DNA of 18,567 nucleotides from JBQTIP01 sp052388025 (GTDB lineage: Bacteria; Actinomycetota; UBA4738; HRBIN12). The translations under genes were made by a program, and so were the position numbers. Numbering within the stretch: position 1 is the stretch's first letter; the number at the start of each line of letters is the position of its first letter. The stretch covers positions 1 through 18,567 of the forward strand of contig JBQTIP010000279.1 of assembly GCA_052388025.1 (NCBI GenBank), in the 5' to 3' direction. Shown here piece by piece: positions 7,816 to 14,535 of this stretch. The notes below the pieces were generated by a model. It saw only the letters and a list, made by a program, of their open reading frames with translations, did no database searches and was not told the DNA's origin.

Positions 7816-7844
7816 ATGTTAGCGCGATTGTGAAACGTTCTCAA
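7816..7844 (-). promoter_or_regulatory. rex promoter
   Basis: On the minus strand TTGAGA (7839-7844) and TAACAT (7816-7821) are separated by exactly 17 bases, matching five and four positions of the sigma-70 consensus. The GTG of rex begins 28 bases after the -10 box. Confidence 0.6.
7828..7844. promoter_or_regulatory. Degenerate Rex operator overlapping the rex promoter
   Basis: TTGTGAAACGTTCTCAA has one perfect half-site (TTGTGAA) and one with a single mismatch (TTCTCAA versus TTCACAA), but the spacer is three bases instead of four. It covers the -35 box and part of the spacer of the rex promoter, the right place for autorepression. The irregular spacing suggests weaker binding than at 2249-2266. 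Confidence 0.5.
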
Positions 7845-7857
7845 ATGCGCAAGCTCA

Positions 7858-8094
7858 TCACCGGACCGCGTCCGCGAGCGCGGTTGGATCGACCGAGCCC
7901 TCGAATCGCTCCTCCCCGTCCACCAGGATGACGGGGACGCGGATGCCGTACTCGAGCTCGAGGGCGTCATCGCCCTCGATGTCCACCTCCTCGAAGTCGA
8001 AGGAGGTCCTCGACCGCTCCGCGACTATCACCGTGCGCGCCTCGTCGCAGAGCCCGCACCTCGGCCTCGAGTACATGACCACGCTGACGCCCAT
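7858..8094 (-). CDS. Glutaredoxin-family protein
   Basis: A 78-residue thioredoxin-fold protein of the glutaredoxin/DUF836 type. After the first strand it carries a CxxC active site, C13-G-L-C16 (SRPRCGLCDEA), then FEEVDIEGD, the cis-proline motif RVPVILVDG and a C-terminal helix, the usual order for the fold. It would exchange thiols and disulfides in the cytoplasm; a partner is not identifiable. The ATG at 8094 has no Shine-Dalgarno, while TACCAT lies eight bases upstream on this strand, so the transcript may be leaderless; an internal ATG at 8076 is a less likely start because it would remove the first beta strand. It ends 13 bases before the rex -35 box and is divergent from the sigma factor gene. 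Confidence 0.8.
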   Translation of the reverse strand: MGVSVVMYSRPRCGLCDEARTVIVAERSRTSFDFEEVDIEGDDALELEYGIRVPVILVDGEERFEGSVDPTALADAVR

Positions 8095-8111
8095 GGCCGG
8101 GATGGTACAAA
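8084..8111 (+). promoter_or_regulatory. Possible leaderless promoter of the ECF sigma gene
   Basis: CTGACG (8084-8089) and TACAAA (8106-8111) are separated by 16 bases. The expected start falls on or next to the GTG at 8119, and no ribosome site precedes that codon, which fits a leaderless transcript. Both boxes are only four of six matches. Confidence 0.3.
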
Positions 8112-8118
8112 GTGGGGC

Positions 8119-8685
8119 GTGCAGGAGGGCGACCGGTCCGATCTCGAGCTGCACCGCCGCCTGCTGGGCGGCGACCGAGGCGCCTTCGAGGAGCTCTACC
8201 GGCGCTACTCCCCCGCCGCCTTCGGCCTCGCGCTCCGCGTCACCGGGCAGGGGAGCCTGGCCCAGGACGCGGTTCACGACGCGTTCCTGGCCATCTGGCG
8301 CGCGCCGGAAGCCTACGATCCAGCTCGCGGCCCGTTCCGCACCTTCTTCCTGTCGCTGGTGCACCATCGCGCGGTCGACACCGTCCGCAGGGAGGAGCGC
8401 CTTCGGAGACGCACGCAGCGCATCGCGAACCTCGAGCCGGTTCATGGCGAAGATGTTGCGGACGCCGTCGTCGACGGCGCCTACCTGGTGCAGCGTCGCC
8501 GGGAGGTCCGCGATGCCCTCGAGACGCTGCCGCCAGATCAACGACGAGTGCTCGAGATGGCATATTTCGGCGGCTTGACCCAGACCCGGATCGCCGAGGA
8601 GCTCGGGATCCCGGTAGGGACCGTGAAGACCAGAACGCTGGCGGCGATGCGTAAGCTTCGCCGAGCCCTGTATCGCGAGGACTGA
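8119..8685 (+). CDS. ECF-family RNA polymerase sigma factor
   Basis: A 188-residue group 4 (ECF) sigma factor directing polymerase to a small regulon. Region 2 is visible at about 21-88 (FEELYRRYSPAAFGLALR, then DAVHDAFLAIWR in the -10-binding part) and region 4 at about 133-184 (LETLPPDQRRVLEMAYFG, then the helix-turn-helix TRIAEELGIPVGTVKTR). No C-terminal extension is present. The anti-sigma gene starts one base after its stop, the normal arrangement for a pair held inactive until a signal arrives. It resembles SigK-type factors paired with RskA-like anti-sigmas, though the subgroup cannot be fixed by eye. The convergent DUF4331/TPR/transporter operon is a reasonable candidate target, but this is inferred from position. 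Confidence 0.93.
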   Translation: MQEGDRSDLELHRRLLGGDRGAFEELYRRYSPAAFGLALRVTGQGSLAQDAVHDAFLAIWRAPEAYDPARGPFRTFFLSLVHHRAVDTVRREERLRRRTQRIANLEPVHGEDVADAVVDGAYLVQRRREVRDALETLPPDQRRVLEMAYFGGLTQTRIAEELGIPVGTVKTRTLAAMRKLRRALYRED

Positions 8686-8686
8686 C

Positions 8687-9406
8687 GTGAGCGAAGACCA
8701 CGACCGCATCGACGAGCTGCTGGCCGGCTACGTGCTCCGCAGCCTCTCCGGCGAGGACGCTGAGGCGGCCGACCGCCTGCTCTCCGAGCACGTGCCGGCG
8801 TGTGCGCTCTGCCGCGACACGCTGGTCGGGTTCCAGGCCGTGACCGGCGAGCTGGCCCTGGCGGCCGCCCCCCTGCCGCCACCCAACCTGGTCCTGCCGA
8901 GGATCCACCGCGCACTGAGCGACGTCCCCGTCGCCCGCCGCCGCTTCTCGCTCGTCGTAGGGGCGGCCGGCGTGGCCGCCGTGGTGGGAATGGCCGGCCT
9001 CTCCGTATCTCTCGCGAGCCGTGTGACCAGGGCCGAGGGCCTCCGAAGCAGGCTGGTGGACGCCATAACTACGGCGGCGCTGCCCGGCTCGACTCCGACA
9101 ACGCTCCGGAGCCGGGAGACCGGCGGAGGCCGGCTCGTCGAGATCTCCGGCTCGAGCGTGAGGCGCATGTACCTGGTCGGCACCGATGTTCCGGCGCCCG
9201 GTCCCGGCCACTCGTACCAGGTGTGGCTCGGGAGCAACGGACGGTTCGTACCCGTGGGCGACATGTTCGAGCCGGAGAACGGCCTGGTCGTCCTCGTCGT
9301 GACGGCGGACGTGAGCCGCTACGACCAGATTCTCATCACGGAGGAGGTCGCCGAGAGCACGCCGGCGGAGCCGTCCGGCGCCTGGCTTGGGGAGGCCAGC
9401 CTCTAG
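8687..9406 (+). CDS. RskA-like membrane anti-sigma factor with zinc motif
   Basis: A 239-residue protein expected to hold the preceding sigma factor at the membrane. The N-terminal cytoplasmic domain has the zinc-binding anti-sigma motif H35-x3-C39-x2-C42 (HVPACALC). A single membrane helix follows at about 88-109 after RRR, so the C-terminal 130 residues are extracytoplasmic; they contain YQVWLGSNGRFVPVGDMF, which resembles the RskA C-terminal sensor domain. The GTG start is one base after the sigma stop, indicating coupling. The stop codon overlaps that of the convergent transporter gene in the palindrome CTAG (9403-9406). The signal it senses is not evident from sequence. Confidence 0.9.
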   Translation: MSEDHDRIDELLAGYVLRSLSGEDAEAADRLLSEHVPACALCRDTLVGFQAVTGELALAAAPLPPPNLVLPRIHRALSDVPVARRRFSLVVGAAGVAAVVGMAGLSVSLASRVTRAEGLRSRLVDAITTAALPGSTPTTLRSRETGGGRLVEISGSSVRRMYLVGTDVPAPGPGHSYQVWLGSNGRFVPVGDMFEPENGLVVLVVTADVSRYDQILITEEVAESTPAEPSGAWLGEASL

Positions 9407-10854
9407 ATCTGGGTCACGCCCCGGATCGTCAAGACGAGACCGACCACAACGATCGCCGAGGCGGAGAGCACCGGGACGAGACGGCCCCACATCGAGGACA
9501 TCTTCCGGGATACGAGCTCACGTGCCCGGAGCGCCAGGATCCCCACGACAACCAGCGCCGCCGCCAACCCGACGCTGAACGCGCCGATGAGGGCCAGTCC
9601 GAACGCCACCCGGTGAAGCGCGATGGCTGCCAGGAGGACGACGAGCGCCGTCGGGGAGGGCAGGATCCCGCCTGCCACGGCGAGCGCGAGCAGCCCCTTC
9701 CGGGAGAGCACCGGGCCGTCCGGGTGCTGGTGGCTGTGGGCGTGGCCGTGGTCGCCGGCGTGATCCGCGTGATCGACGCCCGCATGCGAGCTCGATCGCC
9801 CTTGGCTTCCCCAGACCCCCAGCCGCACCACCAGCAGGCCCGCCCCGAGCCCGATCGCCACGACCCCCGACAGCAGACCCAGCCAGGGGTAGACCCGCTC
9901 CGGCGGGAACAGTCCCTGGGCGAAGACCACGAGGAGCCCGAGGCCGAGCACCGAAGCCGTATGCATGATCGAGACCGCGCCGCCCACCGCGACGGCCTGA
10001 CGGAGCTTTCCGCCGGCCCCCACGAGGTAGGCGGCCATGAGGGTCTTGCCGTGACCGGGACCGATGGCGTGGAGGGCTCCGAAGCCCACCGCCAGCAGGA
10101 GCGACAACGCAACGATCGGAAGGGAGAGCCCCGTCCGCGACACGAGACCGGCGAACGCGCCGCCCGTCACGCCGGGGCGCGCCTGGCTGCCAACTTCGGC
10201 GGACGCGGGGTCACCGCCGATGCTCGCGCTCACTCCGGGCGCGTACCTGATCGTCGCCGTCCGCACGTCCAACGGGCTCGAGAGCAGGTCCTGCGGGTAG
10301 GAGAGCAAGCCGTCGCTCACGCTCCGGGCCGGTACGGACGAGCTCTCCAGCGCGGTGCCGTCCTCTCCCACCGCCGTGATCTCCCGCCATCCGAGCCGGC
10401 CCGGGAAGTTGTCGTCCCGGAACTCAAGGCTCCCGGACTCCGACAGGTTCCCCGCGAACGTCGCCTCGAGCCGGAGGATCGACAGGCTGCCCTGCCCGGG
10501 GCGCAGGCCCGCCGAGCTGGACACGACCCGAAATTCGACAGGATCCCCTCCGGCGTCGAGGGACAGCCCGTCGAGGAGCTCCGGGGCCTTCCGTTCGGCC
10601 CAGGCTGCAAGCTCCGCGTCGCTCGGCAGTCCGTCGCCGTCCGCGTCGATCGCAGGCAGCTCCTGGAACGTGGGAACCTCGGCCATGTCGACGACGTAGT
10701 CGATCCGAACCTGGCCCGGGGTCAGGCGGATGGCACTGTAGAGGTTGATCGTGAAGTTCCCGAGCGGATGGGCGATCGCGGCAACGGCGGGCCATAGAGT
10801 CAAGCCCAGTGTCATCGCCCCGATGGTCAGCCCGCGAGGGAGGGATCTCGTCAC
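9403..10854 (-). CDS. NicO-type nickel/cobalt transporter-like protein with EF-hand ectodomain
   Basis: A 483-residue protein in two parts. The N-terminal 240 residues follow a signal-like helix and carry the motif AHPLGNFTIN (28-37) and a 12-residue EF-hand loop, D70-A-D72-G-D74-G to E81, suggesting an extracytoplasmic calcium-binding domain. The C-terminal part has about six helices with ALHAIGPGHGKT (260-271), the signature of NicO/RcnA/HoxN-like nickel or cobalt carriers, and a histidine-rich loop at 357-377 (11 His, with HGHAHSHQH) able to bind metal. The GTG start overlaps the stop of the TPR gene by four bases. Whether it imports, exports or only senses metal cannot be read from sequence; TauE/SafE-like naming is an alternative. 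Confidence 0.8.
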   Translation of the reverse strand: MTRSLPRGLTIGAMTLGLTLWPAVAAIAHPLGNFTINLYSAIRLTPGQVRIDYVVDMAEVPTFQELPAIDADGDGLPSDAELAAWAERKAPELLDGLSLDAGGDPVEFRVVSSSAGLRPGQGSLSILRLEATFAGNLSESGSLEFRDDNFPGRLGWREITAVGEDGTALESSSVPARSVSDGLLSYPQDLLSSPLDVRTATIRYAPGVSASIGGDPASAEVGSQARPGVTGGAFAGLVSRTGLSLPIVALSLLLAVGFGALHAIGPGHGKTLMAAYLVGAGGKLRQAVAVGGAVSIMHTASVLGLGLLVVFAQGLFPPERVYPWLGLLSGVVAIGLGAGLLVVRLGVWGSQGRSSSHAGVDHADHAGDHGHAHSHQHPDGPVLSRKGLLALAVAGGILPSPTALVVLLAAIALHRVAFGLALIGAFSVGLAAALVVVGILALRARELVSRKMSSMWGRLVPVLSASAIVVVGLVLTIRGVTQI

Positions 10855-12188
10855 GGCCCGCCTCCGAGGGTCGCCAGCGTCCGCTCGGCCAGGGGCGCGT
10901 ACAAGATGGAGAAGTGCGGGTTGGTCCTGAGGGCGCGGGAGAGGAACGCGCGAGCCGCACCTTCGTTGCCGAGCTTCAGCCGGATCATCCCGGCGTGGAA
11001 CAGGAAGAGCGCGTTCGGGGTGCCGAGCTTCAGAGCCTTCTCCGCGTAGGGCGCGGCCTCCGCGTACATGCCGTTCGCGTAGAGCGCCCAGGCCAGCGCA
11101 TCGGCCACGTGGACGCTGTGGCGGCGCTCCCACTCGGCCCGCGCCGTCTCGAGAGCTTCCTGGGGTCGGCCGTGGTCGGCGTCGAACAGAGCGAGCTCCA
11201 GGTCAACGTTGACGCCGTTCGCCTGGAACAGCTGCTGCTCCGCCCGAACCAGCGCGTATTGCTGCTCGGCAAGGTCGGTTCTTCCGACAGCCGCATACAG
11301 GTCGCCCAGCGCGATCACGTACTCGGGCAAGGGGTACCGCTCGACCACCCATGTGTATCGCTCGATGGCCTCGTCGACGCGCCCTCTCGCCCACGCCACC
11401 TTCGCGAGTCCTGCGTGGGCGGGCACGAAGGAAGGCGACAGCCCCACTCCCTGCCGATAGTGCCGCGCGGCCGGCGCCAGCCGCCCGCTGTTGAACCAGA
11501 GCTCTCCGAGCTGGTAGCTCGCCCACGCGCGATCGTCGGCCGTGCCGGCGGCCTCCAGTGCCTGGGACATGGCGCGGATCGCGCCGGGCACGTCGCCCTG
11601 CAGCTCGCGTGCGTATGAGAGACGCGCGTAAGCGGCGAGGCTGGGCTGCGTGGCGAGCATGTTCTCGAACGTCTCGAAGGCCTCGTCGTATCGCCCCAGC
11701 TCGAGCTGCGCGTCCCCGACCACCCCGTAGACGTTGCCGTTGTACGGGTTGATCTCGAGTGCCCGCCGTCCCCACTCCAGGGCGGCCACGAAGTCATGGC
11801 GGGCGAGGGCCAATGCCCCCATGCCCACCATGGCGTCGAAGTTGTCCCGGCCGTTGATGTCGAGCGAACGCTGGAGGACCCCCTCCGCCTTCGGGTAGTA
11901 GCTCGGGTCGGCGGTGATCCTGCCCTGCTGGACATACGCGAACCCCAGGGAAGCGAAGGAGCGCCAGTCCGTCGGGACCGCGCGAAGGCGTTCCTGCAGC
12001 GAGACGATGCCCTGGACGAGCGAACCGGACCCCACCGCCGACGCCGATGACAGGGCCCCCGACGAAGGCGTGACCGCGGACGAGTCCGAATCGGTTCGGA
12101 GGCTCTTGAACGCGCCGATGCCCCCCAGCACGAAGAGCGCCAGCGACAGCGCCGCTGCCACCCCGACCTTGCCCGCTCGCGAAATCAT
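10851..12188 (-). CDS. Exported or membrane-anchored TPR-repeat protein
   Basis: A 445-residue protein: an N-terminal hydrophobic segment (about 8-28, VGVAAALSLALFVLGGIGAF) acts as signal or anchor, a Ser-rich linker follows (about 30-58), and the rest is built from degenerate tetratricopeptide repeats, for example ALEWGRRALEINPYNG, GRYDEAFETFENMLATQP, GRVDEAIERYTWVVERYP and NEGAARAFLSRALRTNP. TPR arrays bind proteins, so it is likely a scaffold outside the membrane. ATG 12188 has GGGGGA six bases upstream. It lies between the DUF4331 and NicO-like genes and overlaps the latter by four bases, so the three are probably expressed together, with a strong hairpin modulating the step from DUF4331 to this gene. 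Confidence 0.88.
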   Translation of the reverse strand: MISRAGKVGVAAALSLALFVLGGIGAFKSLRTDSDSSAVTPSSGALSSASAVGSGSLVQGIVSLQERLRAVPTDWRSFASLGFAYVQQGRITADPSYYPKAEGVLQRSLDINGRDNFDAMVGMGALALARHDFVAALEWGRRALEINPYNGNVYGVVGDAQLELGRYDEAFETFENMLATQPSLAAYARLSYARELQGDVPGAIRAMSQALEAAGTADDRAWASYQLGELWFNSGRLAPAARHYRQGVGLSPSFVPAHAGLAKVAWARGRVDEAIERYTWVVERYPLPEYVIALGDLYAAVGRTDLAEQQYALVRAEQQLFQANGVNVDLELALFDADHGRPQEALETARAEWERRHSVHVADALAWALYANGMYAEAAPYAEKALKLGTPNALFLFHAGMIRLKLGNEGAARAFLSRALRTNPHFSILYAPLAERTLATLGGGP

Positions 12189-12205
12189 CCAGTCCCCCGA
12201 GGACC

Positions 12206-12232
12206 GAGGGGCCCGGCCCTGCCGGGCCCCTC
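12206..12232 (-). terminator. 12-bp perfect hairpin between DUF4331 and TPR genes
   Basis: GAGGGGCCCGGC and GCCGGGCCCCTC form a perfect 12-bp GC-rich stem with a three-base loop. No T-tract follows on either strand, so it is not a classical intrinsic terminator. It may cause partial termination or protect the DUF4331 mRNA 3' end, and it ends only a few bases before the ribosome site of the TPR gene. Confidence 0.65.
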
Positions 12233-12250
12233 CATCCGTGTGCCCGTCGA

Positions 12251-13597
12251 TCAGTGCGGGTCGGCGTCCGACCCGGAGTGCGAGTAGCCGACGTAGGGGA
12301 ACGAGCCCAGCAACGGGACATCGTTCGCGTCAACGCCGTCGCCCAGGCCGGTCTCCTGACCCAGCAGGAACCCCTCGACGACCTGCAGCGCGATGTCGAT
12401 CACGTCGTCCTCGAGGCGCCGGCCGTTCGGGAACCCGCAGATGTCGCCGCCGATCACGCCCAGCCGCGAGAACGCCGCACAGCCCTCGTTATCCGGGTTG
12501 ATCGACATGTTGAGGCGGAGCTGCTCGCTCGGGGTCACCCCCGCGGGCTGGTTCAGCCCCGCGACACCGGTCAGGAACACGGCGACCAGGTCGTCCCGCG
12601 GCGTCGCCGGCGCGGGAATCCCGTAGACGAGCTCGATCAGCTGTGGAAGCTCGGGCTCGGTCACGTATGACAGGAACTGCCCGTCGTTCTTGGGCAGGGA
12701 CGCGTTGAACTTGTCCTTGTCCTTGTAGGGGATGACGACCTCGTTCACGAGCGGCATGCCCAGGCGCGAGACCTGGACGAACTTCCCGCCCGCCTTCCTA
12801 GCGGCGGTGGTCCAGACCCCGACGATGGGGTTGGCGGCAGCGTCGCCGTCGGCCGCCAGGTCGTCCTTCGGGACCTGCAGGGCCATCGTGTTCACGTTGA
12901 ACCCGGCGAGCGTGTCGTCCCCGACCTCGGAGAGGTTGCCCCCGTAGAGGAGGTCGAACACCCGAAGGTCCAGGAAGAACGGGTCGTCGGACTGGCCGGC
13001 CCACGTGTAGCTTGGCGCGCCGCCGTATGCCACGACGCCCTCATCCGAGAGCGCCGGGAAGTCCGGCATGGTGGCCCCGCCCACGTTGCTCGGCACGGTG
13101 ATGGCGTCGTCGACGACGGTCTTCGGGCTCTTCCCGGCAACGATCCGAAGCAGATCGTAGGTCTGGTAGAAGAGCAGGTTCTCGTCGTCGAGCGAGGTCA
13201 CCGGGCCGTTCGCGTAGAGGAACGAGTTGCCCCCGTCCCGGCGGTGATCGGTGAAGATCCACCGGTAGGTTATGTCGGCCTTCGCGTCGCCGTTGTTGTC
13301 GATCTTGATGTCATAGCGGGCGCCCGGGGCCCACGGGAAGAAGTTCGGGCCACCCGCGGGCTCCTGGAGCGGAAGCCAAGAGCTCACCAGGGTCACGGTG
13401 TCGGGACGGTCCGGGCTAACGAACGCCCACAGGTCCGTGCCGTCCACCTGGGGATCGCCCGAGATGAGCGGTGCCTCACGGTGGCTGGACGCGCCGCCGG
13501 ACATCGGGCCGAGGCCCGCGAAGAGCCCCACCCCAAGCGCCATCGTCGCCGCCGCCGCGATCGCTCGCTTGCGGAATCGCATGACAGTGCTACGCAA
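12251..13597 (-). CDS. Secreted DUF4331-family protein
   Basis: A 448-residue exported protein of the DUF4331 family, whose biochemical role is not established. A basic N-terminus and hydrophobic stretch (about 7-30) form a signal peptide, with the mature protein beginning near the family motif SSHREAPLISGDPQVDGTDL (from residue 37). Other family-like segments include DIKIDNNGDAKADITYRW, VFDLLYGGNLSEVGDDTLAGFNVN and the C-terminal GRRLEDDVIDIALQV. The TTG at 13597 is the likely start because a perfect AGGAGG sits seven bases upstream, while the ATG at 13582 is 22 bases away. It is first of a three-gene unit with the TPR and NicO-like genes, and its 170-bp upstream region can form structured RNA. 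Confidence 0.9.
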   Translation of the reverse strand: MRSTVMRFRKRAIAAAATMALGVGLFAGLGPMSGGASSHREAPLISGDPQVDGTDLWAFVSPDRPDTVTLVSSWLPLQEPAGGPNFFPWAPGARYDIKIDNNGDAKADITYRWIFTDHRRDGGNSFLYANGPVTSLDDENLLFYQTYDLLRIVAGKSPKTVVDDAITVPSNVGGATMPDFPALSDEGVVAYGGAPSYTWAGQSDDPFFLDLRVFDLLYGGNLSEVGDDTLAGFNVNTMALQVPKDDLAADGDAAANPIVGVWTTAARKAGGKFVQVSRLGMPLVNEVVIPYKDKDKFNASLPKNDGQFLSYVTEPELPQLIELVYGIPAPATPRDDLVAVFLTGVAGLNQPAGVTPSEQLRLNMSINPDNEGCAAFSRLGVIGGDICGFPNGRRLEDDVIDIALQVVEGFLLGQETGLGDGVDANDVPLLGSFPYVGYSHSGSDADPH

Positions 13598-13604
13598 CGG
13601 AATA

Positions 13605-13610
13605 CCTCCT
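13605..13610 (-). promoter_or_regulatory. Perfect ribosome binding site fixing a TTG start for DUF4331
   Basis: AGGAGG on the minus strand with a seven-base spacer to TTG at 13597. This spacing argues for the rare TTG start rather than the in-frame ATG 15 bases further on. Confidence 0.8.
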
Positions 13611-13633
13611 CGGTGAGTTGGAAAGATGCCTTC

Positions 13634-13703
13634 GACCGTCGAGGCCACCCACGAAGGCCGTCCTCCGCGGCGGTAGCTTCGTCACCTCCCCTCGGCGACG
13701 GTC
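13634..13703 (-). ncRNA. Candidate structured 5' leader of the DUF4331 operon
   Basis: In RNA sense the segment begins GACCGTCG and ends CGACGGTC, a perfect 8-bp outer helix (13696-13703 with 13634-13641). Inside, ACGAAG pairs with CTTCGT (13677-13682 with 13651-13656), and GCCG pairs with CGGC (13668-13671 with 13657-13660) around a seven-base loop, leaving a five-base CUACC bulge. The structure ends 24 bases before the AGGAGG. It matches no riboswitch class that I recognise. The rest of the gap (13598-13767) shows no gene and no convincing promoter. Confidence 0.4.
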
Positions 13704-13767
13704 ATGCCATGCTTCGCGCGGGCGGGCCCGGTGGATTACGGGTATCGGGGAAAGTCTTCAGGTGCTG

Positions 13768-14496
13768 CTACGCGGAGCGGCCGACGCCCTTCGGCGGCTC
13801 CGCTTGGGGGTGAGGCAGCCCGGGGCGGGAAGCGCGCAGGAATCCCCAGAACATCACGCCGATCCCGACCGTGAGCGTGAGCGAGAAGCCGACGAAGCTG
13901 CCCGTCGCCGCGAAGGCCGAGCCGGCCGCCACGATGGTCGCCCCGATGGCGATCCCCAGCGTGCCGAGGAACCGGTTCCGAAGCTCGGGGGCGCGGCGCA
14001 TCCGCAGGGCCGACCACAGGGTTCCGGCGAGGAGGATGAAGTACGCGGGGAAGGCGAAGTACCTCGCGAGGTCCAGCACGAACGGATCGTTCCGAAAGAC
14101 CTCCTTGCCGAGCGGCAGGTCCCGGATCAGCGCCGCGGGGTCGATCTGGGCCGTTCGGACACGCGCCAGGGCGAACGCGGTCCCGAACACGAGCAGAACC
14201 ACCAACGCCGCGGTGACGGGCCGGCTCCTTACAAGGAGCTGGATCTCACCCTGCGCCAGGAAGGGGACGTTCAGGACCGCACCGAACAGCCAGTAGACGC
14301 GGTACTCGGCCGAGGTCCAGCCGTTTATCACGCCGAGGAAGAGCGCCAGCGATGCGGCCGCGTACATGAGGAGAGCGATGGCCCAGAAGGCCTGATGGGA
14401 GCGACGGCGGGCCAGGAGCTGCCGGAGAAGGAGGGACGCGAAGGCCAGCGCGAGCGCCGCGGCGGCGAGCGGGAAGACCCACATGGCCGGGAGCAT
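13768..14496 (-). CDS. Multi-helix membrane protein of unknown function
   Basis: A 242-residue integral membrane protein with about seven hydrophobic helices (roughly 5-28, 37-56, 66-86, 93-111, 142-163, 176-196, 199-218) and a short C-terminal cytoplasmic tail. Between the fourth and fifth helices is a loop with RTAQIDPAALIRDLPLGKE. No cofactor motif, conserved histidine pair or transporter signature is visible, and I do not recognise the family. ATG 14496 is preceded by GGAG about nine bases upstream; the in-frame ATG at 14484 is an alternative. It is divergent from the sugar-isomerase gene, with 39 bases between the starts. A 170-bp gap separates it from the DUF4331 gene on the same strand, so it is probably a separate unit. 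Confidence 0.7.
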   Translation of the reverse strand: MLPAMWVFPLAAAALALAFASLLLRQLLARRRSHQAFWAIALLMYAAASLALFLGVINGWTSAEYRVYWLFGAVLNVPFLAQGEIQLLVRSRPVTAALVVLLVFGTAFALARVRTAQIDPAALIRDLPLGKEVFRNDPFVLDLARYFAFPAYFILLAGTLWSALRMRRAPELRNRFLGTLGIAIGATIVAAGSAFAATGSFVGFSLTLTVGIGVMFWGFLRASRPGLPHPQAEPPKGVGRSA

Positions 14497-14521
14497 ACGC
14501 GGCCGCTCCGGGGCTCGCCGC

Positions 14522-14527
14522 TACAAT
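14522..14527 (+). promoter_or_regulatory. -10 box of an apparently leaderless promoter
   Basis: TACAAT matches five of six positions of the -10 consensus and ends eight bases before the ATG at 14536, with no ribosome site between. No good -35 box is seen 17 bases upstream. Confidence 0.45.
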
Positions 14528-14535
14528 GGCGCCGG

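Noticed and set aside
13634..13703. Assignment of the DUF4331 leader to a known NiCo or cobalamin riboswitch
   Set aside because: I could not match the conserved bases of those classes; only the helices are visible.
13618..14535. Upstream in-frame extension of the sugar isomerase frame to 13618
   Set aside because: The extension is a charged low-complexity shadow of the minus-strand membrane protein gene; the ATG at 14536 follows a strong -10 box.
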